A DNA stretch of 64,000 bases, from positions 434,001-498,000 of the forward strand of contig CANNFD010000001.1 in assembly GCA_947503885.1 (NCBI GenBank), read 5' to 3'. The DNA comes from an uncultured Olleya sp. Lineage in GTDB: Bacteria > Bacteroidota > Bacteroidia > Flavobacteriales > Flavobacteriaceae. Of the stretch, positions 41,555 through 50,611 are shown one piece after another. The notes under the pieces are model-generated. The model was not told the DNA's origin. It made no database searches and worked only from the letters and a program-made list of their open reading frames with translations. Position 1 is the first letter of the stretch. The number at the start of each line of letters is the position of its first letter. Made by a program: the position numbers and the translations under genes.

Positions 41555-42463
41555 TTAAAAGTAAATTAGATGCCCTTTTAGCCGACCGTTACCGTTGATT
41601 TCTAATGTTGGAAAGGGTACTTTTATAACATTTATCACGTTAAATACTTGTTTTAAAAGGGTAGAATTAGTTTTAATTTTAGTTAAATCTAAGTCTAAAC
41701 TTAAATAAAATTGTCTGCGTCTTTTTTGATTAGGAAAGTTTAAATTTTGTAGATCACGGTTACCATATAATAAACCATCAATCCCATAACCTGCAGCTAC
41801 ATTTAACCATTTAGGTAATTTGCTGTCTTTAAAAAAAGAATGAAGGTTTACACTTAACCAATAGGTTTGGCCATTATAATCTTTTAAAACCTCCTCTAAA
41901 ACACCATGACCAAGCTTATTAGGGTGTTGTTTTGCATAAGGCGTTCTATTAAACGAGTATTTTAATTGAATACGTTGCTCGTCCCATAGTAGCTCTTGAC
42001 CAATAAAAAGTCCTGTTCCTGATGCATTTGCGGTAAAATCACCCCATGAAAAACCCCATTCTTCAGAAAAACCATCTAAAACCTCAACTGCAGTTAAAAA
42101 AGTAAACCCTAAAGTTGCCCCGTAAAGTAATTGTTTTTTTTTACTAACACCGCTCCAATGTAAAGCTTGCGCCCCAAATCTACCCATTTGATAAGCTGTA
42201 AAGCTATGCCCAAACTTGTCCATTTGGAACCACTCAGAATTATCATTTGTAGTTTTAAATGAAGCGCGCTTGTAATCTGAATACCATAAAGCGTTTAAAC
42301 CAACAATTGAAGCAGTAGCCAAACTACTTTGTGTTATAATAACCGTGTTTCTTCGTTTTATATTAAGTGTATCACTAGGCTTGAAAAAGGAGGTTTCTTC
42401 GATTTGAGCAGTTGCTACAATCGAGAATAATAAAAATGAAATTACTTTAATTGATTTGATCAA
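41555..42463 (-). CDS. DUF2279-family protein
   Basis: The protein has a signal peptide (about 19 residues) and a YfiM-like DUF2279 part with MDKFGHSFTAYQMGRFGAQ and LDGFSEEWGFSWGDFTANA. It is probably an outer-membrane or periplasmic protein; function unknown. It is 3 bp downstream of mltG on the same strand, so it belongs to the mltG-GNAT-dapF transcription unit. Confidence 0.78.
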   Translation of the reverse strand: MIKSIKVISFLLFSIVATAQIEETSFFKPSDTLNIKRRNTVIITQSSLATASIVGLNALWYSDYKRASFKTTNDNSEWFQMDKFGHSFTAYQMGRFGAQALHWSGVSKKKQLLYGATLGFTFLTAVEVLDGFSEEWGFSWGDFTANASGTGLFIGQELLWDEQRIQLKYSFNRTPYAKQHPNKLGHGVLEEVLKDYNGQTYWLSVNLHSFFKDSKLPKWLNVAAGYGIDGLLYGNRDLQNLNFPNQKRRRQFYLSLDLDLTKIKTNSTLLKQVFNVINVIKVPFPTLEINGNGRLKGHLIYF

Positions 42464-42466
42464 AAA

Positions 42467-43510
42467 CTATCTATTTACACCTTGGCTGTTAATCCATCTA
42501 ACATACTCTTGTCTGTTAGCGTTATGCTGACTTAATGTTTTTGCAAATTTATGATACCCAAAATTTTTAACATTTGCTACAAAATAATAATAGTCATGTT
42601 TTTCTGGATTTAAAACAGCATCAATAGCAGATACATCTGGCATTGTAATTGGTCCTGGCGGAATCCCTGGATACTTGTATGTGTTGTAAGGCGAATCAAT
42701 TTCTAAATCTTTGTATAGTACACGCTTAATAACTTGATCAAAATCATTTTCTTTTGACTTTTTAGCAAAAATCACAGTTGGATCTGCTTGTAATGGCATT
42801 CTAACTTTTACCCTATTTAAATACACTCCAGCAACTCTAGGCCTTTCGTCCACTTTAGCTGTTTCTTTTTGTACGATAGATGCTATAGTCATGACTTCGT
42901 TAACCGATAAGTTTAATGCTTTACGTTTGGCTTGTCTTGATGGGTTCCAAAAACGGTAATATTCTTTAAGCATACGCTCTCTAAACCCTTCTGCAGAAGT
43001 GTTCCAGAAAAACTCATAACTGTTAGGTACATACATATTTAAAACAGTCGCTTCTGTAAATTTATGTTCTTCTAAAAAAGCTTTATCAGTCATTGCTTTT
43101 AATAACGATAAGCTATCAGGTTCTATTTGATCTGCAATACGCCCAGCTAAATCTTGAATACGTTCTTGATTATTAAAGCTTAATTTTAAAGGACTGTTTT
43201 TACTTCTAATTGTATTAATAATATCATTATTACTCATGTCTTTAGTAATAATAAAACGTCCAGCTTTGATATTGGTAGTATATTTTTTTCGATTTGCTAA
43301 TGCATCAAAACTATCTATGTCTTTTAATAGCGGGATTAATTGCGCTCTAACTTGATCATATTTTGCATTAGTGGGTACATAAATATAAGCTTCATTATTA
43401 TTAAAAGCTGTGTTTTCTTTAAACATTGCTCCGTAAATAAAATAAGCAAAGTAAGCAGCAACAACCAAACCTATTAGGGCAATTGCTATTAAAATTTTTT
43501 TAATATACAT
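42467..43510 (-). CDS. mltG: Endolytic peptidoglycan transglycosylase MltG
   Basis: MltG (YceG) ends nascent glycan strands at the inner membrane. One N-terminal membrane helix (about residues 5-27) is followed by the YceG domain with IVQKETAKVDERPRVAGVYLNR (catalytic Glu) and YNTYKYPGIPPGPI. Length (347) is standard. It overlaps the end of the GNAT gene by 11 bp. Confidence 0.93.
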   Translation of the reverse strand: MYIKKILIAIALIGLVVAAYFAYFIYGAMFKENTAFNNNEAYIYVPTNAKYDQVRAQLIPLLKDIDSFDALANRKKYTTNIKAGRFIITKDMSNNDIINTIRSKNSPLKLSFNNQERIQDLAGRIADQIEPDSLSLLKAMTDKAFLEEHKFTEATVLNMYVPNSYEFFWNTSAEGFRERMLKEYYRFWNPSRQAKRKALNLSVNEVMTIASIVQKETAKVDERPRVAGVYLNRVKVRMPLQADPTVIFAKKSKENDFDQVIKRVLYKDLEIDSPYNTYKYPGIPPGPITMPDVSAIDAVLNPEKHDYYYFVANVKNFGYHKFAKTLSQHNANRQEYVRWINSQGVNR

Positions 43511-44033
43511 CTGTGTTAATTAATTGAAATAAATATTCGTTTTTATATTGACCATTTAAAAAGTTCCAATCTTTTTTTAGGCCAATTTCTTTAAATCCTT
43601 GACTTTTAAAAAGGCTTAAACTTGCTGTATTATCTTCACTAATATTACAATATAATTGATGCAAATCTAAATGAGTAAAACAATAATTGGTTAATAATTG
43701 TAAGGCATCTTTACCATGTCCTTTTTGTCTGTTTTTACTATCTTTAACTAGTATACCAATACCTGCGCGTCTGTTTTTATAGTCAAAATCAAACACATCA
43801 ATCATACCAATTGCATGATGTGTATTGTTACAGATTACTAAACGCAACTGTTTAACTTCAAAAATATCTTTGTGAGAATGCTCCAGATATTGTTTGATTA
43901 AATATTTAGAGTAAGGTGTTATCGTATTGCTTATTTCCCAAATAGACTCGTCATTTTCTATTTCGTGGATAAAGGCTAGGTCTTCAGGTTCTAAAGCTCT
44001 TAAATAGGTATGTTCTCCTTTTAATGTTAACAT
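43500..44033 (-). CDS. GNAT-family N-acetyltransferase (RimJ/RimL type)
   Basis: The 177-residue protein begins LKGEHTYLRALEPEDL and has a conserved VKDSKNRQKGHGKDALQLL loop for acetyl-CoA. SLFKSQGFKEIG near the end is typical of the RimJ/RimL group. Acceptor unknown. It overlaps dapF by 7 bp at its start and mltG by 11 bp at its end, so all three are probably translated from one message. Confidence 0.87.
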   Translation of the reverse strand: MLTLKGEHTYLRALEPEDLAFIHEIENDESIWEISNTITPYSKYLIKQYLEHSHKDIFEVKQLRLVICNNTHHAIGMIDVFDFDYKNRRAGIGILVKDSKNRQKGHGKDALQLLTNYCFTHLDLHQLYCNISEDNTASLSLFKSQGFKEIGLKKDWNFLNGQYKNEYLFQLINTDVY

Positions 44034-44806
44034 GTAATTTTACCTTTAAATACTTGTTTTGTAGGGCCGATTAGCATTACTTTTTTATAGGTATCATTTT
44101 CTTTAACAAACGACACTTTTAATTGTCCACCTTGCACATTTAAATTTATTTGATTTGCTGTGCTTTTTCCGGTCTTATGCATTGCTAATGCTACTGCTGT
44201 AGCACCAGTGCCACAAGATAAGGTTTCGTCTTCCACGCCTCTTTCGTAGGTTCTAACACTAAACGTATCTTTATTAAGTTTTTCGACAAAATTAACATTA
44301 GTACCTTCTTGATTATAAGGTTGAGCATATCTTATTTTTTTACCTTCGTTTTTAACATCAAAATCTGCTAAACCGTTAACACATTGCACATGATGCGGCG
44401 AGCCTGTATCTAAAAACTGATAATTATCAAAAGTTTTAATTATATCTACATCCTTCATTTGAAGATGTATTAAGTCTCCCTCAAGTTTTGCATAATGTAA
44501 CCCGTCAATCGCTTCAAAAGTAGTTTCGTTTTTAATAAGCTGCAAAAATTCCGCGAAAGCGACAATACAACGCCCTCCATTACCACACATAGTGCTTTGA
44601 TTTCCGTCTGCATTATAATAGACCATTTTAAAATCTACTTCTGGATGGTTTTCTAACAATATTAGGCCATCAGCACCTATGCCAAATTTTCGGTCACATA
44701 AAAAAGCAACTAATTTGGTATTGTTTTTGTTGAATAGTTCTTGCCTATTATCAATCATGACAAAGTCATTACCGGTTCCTTGATATTTATAAAAAGTCAA
44801 TGTCAT
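44027..44806 (-). CDS. dapF: Diaminopimelate epimerase
   Basis: DapF makes meso-diaminopimelate for peptidoglycan and lysine. The two catalytic cysteines are in CGNGGRC and LSCGTGATA. The GTGNDFVMIDNR start is typical. I start at the ATG encoding MTLTFYKYQG (44806); an ATG three codons earlier is possible. An exact copy of the 13-base motif lies at 44549-44561, read as VAFAEF. Confidence 0.94.
   Translation of the reverse strand: MTLTFYKYQGTGNDFVMIDNRQELFNKNNTKLVAFLCDRKFGIGADGLILLENHPEVDFKMVYYNADGNQSTMCGNGGRCIVAFAEFLQLIKNETTFEAIDGLHYAKLEGDLIHLQMKDVDIIKTFDNYQFLDTGSPHHVQCVNGLADFDVKNEGKKIRYAQPYNQEGTNVNFVEKLNKDTFSVRTYERGVEDETLSCGTGATAVALAMHKTGKSTANQINLNVQGGQLKVSFVKENDTYKKVMLIGPTKQVFKGKITC
44549..44561 (-). 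repeat. Dispersed 13-base motif, exact (minus orientation)
   Basis: The plus strand reads TTCCGCGAAAGCG. Inside dapF it codes for part of AFAE. Confidence 0.85.
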
Positions 44807-44931
44807 TGGGATCAAAAATTGAAAGACAAATATAAGTTTTTTCAGTTGTTAAAACGTCGTTAAAGTTGAAATAGGCATTCAATATTTAATTAATTTTAAT
44901 CGTTATCTAATAAATCTAAACTAAGTATTTT

Positions 44932-46344
44932 ATGAAGAAGATGTTTACTTTGGTTTTAGTTTCGGTATTAGGAGGTGCAATTACTCTTGGAACATATAAA
45001 ACCTTTCTTGAAAAAGAAGAACCACAAATTGCAAATAATACAACAGATAATAACCCTATTTTTTTACCAACAAATCACAATGTAAATACTACTGCTTTAG
45101 TTGCTGCAGAAAATATTGATTTTACACATGCTGCAAACAAAACAATACATGCGGTAGTACATGTTAAAAGTGTTGCGTCAACTAATGTCCAGCCTACATT
45201 ACAGGATTTATTTTATGGTCGTATACCACAACAAAGGCAATTAGGTACTGGTAGTGGTGTAATTATATCCCCGGATGGTTATATTATTACTAACAATCAT
45301 GTTATTGAAGATTCTGAAAAATTAAGTGTCACACTTAACGACAACCGTACTTTACCGGCTAAAATTATTGGTACGGACCCTAAAACAGATATTGCTTTAT
45401 TAAAAGTAGAAAGTAGCGAGCAGTTACCATACACAACGTTTGGAGATAGTGATACTGCAAAAATTGGCGAATGGGTACTAGCGGTTGGTAACCCTTATAA
45501 TTTAACATCTACTGTCACTGCAGGAATTATTAGTGCAAAATCTAGAGATTTAAGCGGAAAAAGCACACAGTCTTTTATACAAACTGATGCTGCGGTAAAC
45601 CCAGGGAATTCTGGTGGTGCATTGGTTAATACTGCTGGAGAATTGATTGGTATTAATACAGCTATATCGTCTAGAACCGGATCGTACATTGGGTATTCAT
45701 TTGCTGTACCAAGTAACATTGCTAAAAAAGTAGTGCAAGATATTATGGAGTTTGGTAATGTGCAAAACGGAATTTTAGGAGTCATTGGTGGCTCGTTAAA
45801 TAGTAATTATGCCGAAAAGCTAGGGGTTGCAGAAACGGAAGGATTTTATGTTGATGATGTAGAAGAAGACACAGGCGCTGAAGAGGCTGGAATAAAAAGC
45901 GGTGATATCATTAAAAAGATTGATAATATTAAAATTAGAAAATTTAGTGATTTAAGAGGGTTTTTAGACTCTAAACGACCAAATGATATTGTAAATGTTA
46001 CTTTATTGCGTGATGGCAAATTAAAAGAAGTTGCTGTAACCTTACTTAAAAACAATAGATATATTTTACCTGTTATTGGCGAAATTAAAAATGCAAAACC
46101 TGAGGACTTAAGGAAGTATAAAACTAAAAATGGTGTAAAAATCACTAAAGTTAATGGGACCTACAGTCAATATTTACAAAATGAAGGCATTGAAGAAGGA
46201 AATATTATAACTGCAATTAATAATATTAAGGTAAATAACATCCAAGATGTTGATAATATACTTAAAAACAGAGATACTTATCAACCTATCAGTATCGAGT
46301 TAATAAACTCTAAAGGAGAAACAAACCGTTACGGTTTAAGGTAA
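44932..46344 (+). CDS. degP: HtrA/DegP-type periplasmic serine protease
   Basis: The catalytic triad reads H123 (ITNNHVIED), D153 (TDIALLKV) and S227 (NPGNSGG). The N-terminus has a hydrophobic export segment (about residues 4-24). Two PDZ domains occupy about 275-375 and 390-470. Length (470) is usual. It is probably a protein-quality-control protease of the envelope, with its own terminator just downstream. Confidence 0.92.
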   Translation: MKKMFTLVLVSVLGGAITLGTYKTFLEKEEPQIANNTTDNNPIFLPTNHNVNTTALVAAENIDFTHAANKTIHAVVHVKSVASTNVQPTLQDLFYGRIPQQRQLGTGSGVIISPDGYIITNNHVIEDSEKLSVTLNDNRTLPAKIIGTDPKTDIALLKVESSEQLPYTTFGDSDTAKIGEWVLAVGNPYNLTSTVTAGIISAKSRDLSGKSTQSFIQTDAAVNPGNSGGALVNTAGELIGINTAISSRTGSYIGYSFAVPSNIAKKVVQDIMEFGNVQNGILGVIGGSLNSNYAEKLGVAETEGFYVDDVEEDTGAEEAGIKSGDIIKKIDNIKIRKFSDLRGFLDSKRPNDIVNVTLLRDGKLKEVAVTLLKNNRYILPVIGEIKNAKPEDLRKYKTKNGVKITKVNGTYSQYLQNEGIEEGNIITAINNIKVNNIQDVDNILKNRDTYQPISIELINSKGETNRYGLR

Positions 46345-46364
46345 TTATCCATCCAACAGTATCT

Positions 46365-46402
46365 AAAAGCACTTAATTTTAAATTAGGTGCTTTTGTTTT
46401 TT
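46365..46402 (+). terminator. Rho-independent terminator after htrA
   Basis: AAAAGCACTTAATTT (from 46365) pairs with AAATTAGGTGCTTTT (one G-T pair) and is followed by a T run. Confidence 0.85.
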
Positions 46403-46437
46403 TACGTTTTTTCCTTTACGAAATCGTTTGAAATCAA

Positions 46438-46445
46438 TACTTTTG
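46438..46445 (+). promoter_or_regulatory. Candidate Bacteroidetes -7 promoter element for GAPDH
   Basis: TACTTTTG matches the TAnnTTTG consensus of Bacteroidetes, 45 bp before the GAPDH ATG. A good -33 TTG at the usual spacing is not obvious, so this is tentative. Confidence 0.4.
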
Positions 46446-46490
46446 CCGAAAATTTAGATTATAAATTAACAACACACTAAATAATTTAAA

Positions 46491-47939
46491 ATGTCCATTA
46501 ACGAAACTTACGAAAACGAATTATCGTTTCAAGCAGACAGACGAAGAGCTACAGTCGAATTTATTAAAATTGTTAGCGATTTATGGTATGACAAATCTAT
46601 CGAATTGGTGATTTTTAGAAACCAATTAATTGATAGAAATGTTTCAGAAATTTTAAACCTTCATGAATATGCAGGCGAGTTTGTACAAAAACCAATCTCA
46701 ATTTTTGATTCTGTTGAAATTGCACAAGCAATCAAAACTTTAGATGTACCTCCTGCCAAATTAGATATTGGTAAATTAACATACGAGTATCATTTAGAAG
46801 AAAAAAAATACAGCAATGCGTTAGCATTTGTATCTAACAAGCTTAAAGACGCTAGCCAATCTAAAGACATCAAACCTAAAGACGTTGTACTTTACGGTTT
46901 TGGTCGTATTGGTCGTTTAGTTGCAAGAGAGTTAATGACACGTACAGGAAAAGGTAGTCAATTACGTCTTCGTGCAATTGTTACTCGTGGTAAATTAGAC
47001 GCAACAGTTTTAGAAAAACGTGCCGCTTTATTACGTAACGACTCTGTACATGGTGATTTTTCTGGTACTGTAACAGCAGACATTAAAAATGAAGCCTTAA
47101 TTATTAACGGGACAACTGTTAAGATTATTAATGCTAATCAACCAGAAGATATAGATTATACTAAATACGGTATTAATGATGCTTTAATTATTGATAACAC
47201 TGGTGTGTTTAGAGATAAAGAGGCGTTAACAAGATTAAAAAATTCTCCAGGTGCAGATAAAGTATTATTAACTGCTCCAGGAAAAGGAGTGCCTAACATT
47301 GTATATGGTGTCAACCATTTAGAAAACGATCCTGACAAAATAGATATCTTTTCTGCAGCCTCTTGTACAACTAATGCAATTACCCCTGTACTTAAAGCAA
47401 TGGATGATACTTATGGTGTAATAACAGGACATCTAGAAACTATACATGCTTATACTAACGATCAAAATTTAGTAGATAATTTTCATAATAAATACCGTCG
47501 TGGTCGTGCAGCAGCTTTAAACATGGTAATTACAGAAACTGGTGCAGGTCAAGCAGTATCTAAAGCCTTACCTAGTTTTGAAGGTAAACTAACCTCTAAC
47601 GCTATCCGTGTTCCTGTGCCTAATGGATCTTTAGCTATTTTAAATTTAGAATTAAACTCTAAAGCTAGTGTTGATAGTATTAATGCAACATTAAAAAAAT
47701 ATGCATTAGAAGGTGATTTAGTAGAACAAATTAAATATGAAATGAGTGACGAGCTTGTATCTTCTGATATTGTTGGAAGCTCTGCTCCTTCTATTTATGA
47801 CAGTAAAGCAACAATAGTTAGAAAAGATGGTAAAAACGCTATCTTATATATTTGGTATGATAATGAGTATGGTTATAGCCATCAAGTCATCAGATTAGCT
47901 AAGCATATTGCTAAAGTTAGAAGATTTACATATTACTAA
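46491..47939 (+). CDS. gap: Glyceraldehyde-3-phosphate dehydrogenase with N-terminal extension
   Basis: The catalytic cysteine is C292 in SAASCTTNAITP. The Rossmann entry is VLYGFGRIGRLVARE at about residues 127-142. The enzyme has about 125 residues of helical extension in front, which makes it 482 residues instead of the common 330-340. Such long forms occur in Bacteroidetes. C-terminal YIWYDNEYGYSHQVIRL is normal. It is flanked by terminators on both sides and so is transcribed alone. Confidence 0.92.
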   Translation: MSINETYENELSFQADRRRATVEFIKIVSDLWYDKSIELVIFRNQLIDRNVSEILNLHEYAGEFVQKPISIFDSVEIAQAIKTLDVPPAKLDIGKLTYEYHLEEKKYSNALAFVSNKLKDASQSKDIKPKDVVLYGFGRIGRLVARELMTRTGKGSQLRLRAIVTRGKLDATVLEKRAALLRNDSVHGDFSGTVTADIKNEALIINGTTVKIINANQPEDIDYTKYGINDALIIDNTGVFRDKEALTRLKNSPGADKVLLTAPGKGVPNIVYGVNHLENDPDKIDIFSAASCTTNAITPVLKAMDDTYGVITGHLETIHAYTNDQNLVDNFHNKYRRGRAAALNMVITETGAGQAVSKALPSFEGKLTSNAIRVPVPNGSLAILNLELNSKASVDSINATLKKYALEGDLVEQIKYEMSDELVSSDIVGSSAPSIYDSKATIVRKDGKNAILYIWYDNEYGYSHQVIRLAKHIAKVRRFTYY

Positions 47940-47970
47940 CATCCAATTTTCTATTCTAAACGTATATATA

Positions 47971-47998
47971 AAAAGCCTCGCAATTGTGAGGCTTTTTG
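47971..47998 (+). terminator. Rho-independent terminator after GAPDH
   Basis: AAAAGCCTC and GAGGCTTTT pair around an 8-base loop, followed by a T run. Confidence 0.88.
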
Positions 47999-48067
47999 TT
48001 ATATTTAAGCTTGAAAGCAAACATTTTTTATATTTTCGCAAAGACGAAAGACAACAAATCAATTACA

Positions 48068-48697
48068 ATGCGTAAAACAAATTTTTTATTAGCCACAATT
48101 TTTACTTTTATTTTTTCTTTTTCGGCTGTAGCACAAACAGAAACTAATACTGATGAGGACAAACTTTCTTTAGATTCTGGAACACTAGAAAACCAATTTG
48201 AATACCTTACAAAAAAATCTAATAATTGGAGAGATGAGCGTGGACAATCTTATGAAGTAGTAAGAAACGATTGGATTGCAAAATTAAAATCACATACTTT
48301 AGACTCGCTTAAAGCATTAAAAAAAGAGTTAGCAGACACACAAAATAAAGTGGCATCTCAAACCCAAGAAATTACACAACTTAAAAACAGCTTAAATAAC
48401 ACCAAAACTAATCTAGAAGAGACTAATCTTGAAAAAGATAGTATGTCCTTATTTGGTTTACAAATGAGTAAAGCTGGATATAACACATTACTTTGGTCTA
48501 TTATTGCTGGGTTATTAGCTTTATTATTCTTCTTTATATTTAAATTTAAAAATAGCAATTCTGTTACTAAAGAGGCTAAATTAAAACTAGAAGAAACTGA
48601 AGAAGAGTTTGAAGAACACAGACGTAACGCACTAGAACGCGAACAAAAAGTAAGACGTCAACTTCAAGATGAGCTTAACAAAAACCGAAACAGCTAG
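48068..48697 (+). CDS. Exported coiled-coil membrane protein of unknown function
   Basis: ATG 48068 gives a signal peptide (ending AVAQ at about residue 23). A long coiled coil with Lys/Glu/Gln heptads follows (about residues 80-130), then one membrane helix (about 140-160) and a second charged coiled coil. I recall similar flavobacterial proteins being labelled tRNA (guanine-N1)-methyltransferase, but nothing like a SPOUT or SAM motif is visible, so I do not adopt that name. It may be a spanning scaffold. A terminator ends right at the next start codon. Confidence 0.65.
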   Translation: MRKTNFLLATIFTFIFSFSAVAQTETNTDEDKLSLDSGTLENQFEYLTKKSNNWRDERGQSYEVVRNDWIAKLKSHTLDSLKALKKELADTQNKVASQTQEITQLKNSLNNTKTNLEETNLEKDSMSLFGLQMSKAGYNTLLWSIIAGLLALLFFFIFKFKNSNSVTKEAKLKLEETEEEFEEHRRNALEREQKVRRQLQDELNKNRNS

Positions 48698-48730
48698 TTT
48701 ATATACTTAACTATCTTTAAATAATTAAAA

Positions 48731-48760
48731 ATCTGTAAATTGACGTTTACAGATTTTTTT
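48731..48760 (+). terminator. Terminator touching the next start codon
   Basis: ATCTGTAAA (48731-48739) and TTTACAGAT (48746-48754) form a perfect stem, followed by TTTTTT ending at 48760. The GNAT gene's ATG is 48761, so the stem-loop lies where its leader would be. Confidence 0.85.
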
Positions 48761-49198
48761 ATGAAAATTATTCAAGCCAATCTCAACCATTTAGACCTGA
48801 TAGCACCATTATTTGACCAATACCGTGTGTTTTACAGGCAAGACTCTAATATAGAAGCTGCCACACAGTTTATTAAAGACCGATTAACAAAAAAGGAGTC
48901 TATAATTTTACTCGCTTTCGCGGAAAGTAAGCCAGTAGGTTTTACGCAACTCTTTCATAGCTTTTCAAGTGTAAGCTTGCTACCATTATTTATATTAAAC
49001 GATTTATATGTAAATAGTAATTATAGAAAACAAGGTTTTGGTGTAGCACTTTTAAATGAAGCTAAAGCGATCTGCAAAAAACACAATTATAAAGGACTAG
49101 CCTTACAAACCGAAACTACAAACCCTGCTCAAAAACTGTATGAAAGTCTAGGTTGGAAGATAGATAAGGACCTACAGTACTTTTGGACAAACTCATAA
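48761..49198 (+). CDS. GNAT-family N-acetyltransferase
   Basis: The 145-residue protein starts MKIIQANLNHLDLIAPLFDQY and has the acetyl-CoA loop NSNYRKQGFGVALLNEAK and TTNPAQKLYESLGW, all typical of GNAT. ATG 48761 is chosen because it is the natural family start. An earlier in-frame start lies within the terminator and is unlikely. A copy of the 13-base motif (48913-48925) is read as LAFAES. Confidence 0.88.
   Translation: MKIIQANLNHLDLIAPLFDQYRVFYRQDSNIEAATQFIKDRLTKKESIILLAFAESKPVGFTQLFHSFSSVSLLPLFILNDLYVNSNYRKQGFGVALLNEAKAICKKHNYKGLALQTETTNPAQKLYESLGWKIDKDLQYFWTNS
48913..48925 (+). repeat. Dispersed 13-base motif, exact CGCTTTCGCGGAA
   Basis: Exact copy, followed by AGTAAGCCA. Confidence 0.85.
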
Positions 49199-49200
49199 AA

Positions 49201-49228
49201 AAAGCGCAACCAAATGGTTGCGCTTTTT
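49201..49228. terminator. Bidirectional terminator
   Basis: AAAGCGCAACCA and TGGTTGCGCTTT form a perfect 12-bp stem with a 2-base loop, with A and T runs at the sides. It lies between the GNAT gene and the convergent DUF2911 gene. Confidence 0.9.
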
Positions 49229-49253
49229 AATACTTTATAAATAAAGGAATAAA

Positions 49254-50102
49254 TTACATTCCTCCCCACTCTTTTAAAGACTCATTATTCATCTTAATAT
49301 AATCAGCATTTCCTGCTTTTTCAGCACCTTTTAAAGACGCTTTAGCAGCTTTAATTGCTTCTTTTTTGTTTCCTGCTTTAGCATGGATTAAAGACTGTTG
49401 ACGTAACCACCAAAATTTAGGTTGCTCTTTAGTCATATCAATTGCTTTATCAATCCATGTTACAGCTTGCTTAATATCTTTTCCCGATTCTAAGTAAAAA
49501 CGTGCAGCAGTATAATAATCGTCAGCACTTGGTCCATTCATTGTTTTTGTAATAGAAGCAGTTACTGTTTTATCAGTTGGTACTCCAAATCTTACATCAA
49601 TCATTGTATTTTCCCATAACATGCTTAATACTGCAGAATCATTGGTTAAATTATCAAATGTAAAAGTAAAAGTTTCAACATCCATTGGTATAGTTGTCGC
49701 TTTAGCAGTAACCTTAGCTGCTACTTTAGCATCATCCCATTTTTCTGGTGTCCCCCAGTTTTGTGTATCAGTATAAAAAACAACTTCCCAGTTTTCTTTG
49801 TTAGGCGTTGTAAAAATTGAATAAGATCCAGCCTTTACAGTTTTACCTGCAATTGTAACATCAGTTCCAAAAGTAATTACTGTGTTTTTATTTGCTCCTG
49901 TTCTCCATAACTTACCGTAAGGTACAAGGTTTCCAAAAATCTCACGACCTCTCATTGATGGTCTAGAATACTCTAAAGTAACATCTGTTAACCCCACCTT
50001 TTGTTCAATTTTTTGAGAAGGACTTGGTTGCGGTGCTTCTATTTGCGCATTAACAGCAAAAGATACTGCTAGCACTAAAATAAGTGTAAATAATTTTTTC
50101 AT
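49254..50102 (-). CDS. DUF2911-family secreted protein with a helical C-terminus
   Basis: The start at ATG 50102 gives a 19-residue signal peptide (ending AVNAQ). The central DUF2911 part shows YSRPSMRGREIFG, VPYGKLWRTGANKNT and TDTQNWGTPEKWD. The C-terminal 90 residues are helical with TPR-like features. Enzymatic role unknown; family members are common in Bacteroidetes envelopes. An in-frame ATG upstream (50171) lacks a signal peptide. Confidence 0.85.
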   Translation of the reverse strand: MKKLFTLILVLAVSFAVNAQIEAPQPSPSQKIEQKVGLTDVTLEYSRPSMRGREIFGNLVPYGKLWRTGANKNTVITFGTDVTIAGKTVKAGSYSIFTTPNKENWEVVFYTDTQNWGTPEKWDDAKVAAKVTAKATTIPMDVETFTFTFDNLTNDSAVLSMLWENTMIDVRFGVPTDKTVTASITKTMNGPSADDYYTAARFYLESGKDIKQAVTWIDKAIDMTKEQPKFWWLRQQSLIHAKAGNKKEAIKAAKASLKGAEKAGNADYIKMNNESLKEWGGM

Positions 50103-50208
50103 GATTTCTATTTTTAATTTTAAAAACATAAAATTAAGCATATATAAAAGTTTGTCTGTTAATAAAACCATAAAATAATAGTGACTTATTTTTCTAATTA
50201 ACTTATTA

Positions 50209-50224
50209 ATCGTAATATTGCGAT
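50209..50224 (+). promoter_or_regulatory. ArsR-type operator in front of the arsenic operon
   Basis: ATCGTAATATTGCGAT is a 16-base inverted repeat with 14 of 16 bases matching its complement. It is flanked by two direct copies of CTTATTAAT. It lies 22 bp before the arsR ATG, as autoregulated ArsR operators do. Confidence 0.6.
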
Positions 50225-50245
50225 ATACTTATTAATAAAATATAA

Positions 50246-50575
50246 ATGGGCTTAGTTAAAACCGAAAAATTTTCAGACTTACAAAATCAAATTGCAGTAT
50301 ATGCAAAAGCATTTGGACATCCAGCAAGAGTAGCAATTATTCAGCATTTATTTAAAATTGACACTTGTGTTTGTGGAGATTTAGTAGCAGAAATTGGTTT
50401 AGCCCAACCTACAATATCACAACACTTAAAAGAGCTTAAAAATTTAGGTCTAATCCAAGGGACAATTGACGGAACAAAAGTTTGCTACTGTATTAACAAA
50501 GACAATTGGACAGCTATGAAGACCGTAATAACAACCTTTTTAGATAACGATATTAACAACACTACTTGTTGTTAA
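50246..50575 (+). CDS. arsR: ArsR-family metalloregulator (arsenite-responsive)
   Basis: This winged-helix repressor (109 residues) has the classical thiolate metal-site motif TCVCGDLVAEIG near residues 36-47, with the recognition helix AQPTISQHLKELKNLG. A C-terminal CC pair is present. It fits a dimer that leaves its DNA operator when arsenite or antimonite binds. It heads the operon below, and the operator upstream fits autoregulation. Confidence 0.9.
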   Translation: MGLVKTEKFSDLQNQIAVYAKAFGHPARVAIIQHLFKIDTCVCGDLVAEIGLAQPTISQHLKELKNLGLIQGTIDGTKVCYCINKDNWTAMKTVITTFLDNDINNTTCC

Positions 50576-50611
50576 TCACTGGTAATTAACCTTAATAACA
50601 CACTTTAAATT

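Noticed and set aside
48068-48697. Naming this protein tRNA (guanine-N1)-methyltransferase
   Set aside because: It has a signal peptide, coiled coils and one membrane helix but no methyltransferase motif; the label looks like a transferred error.
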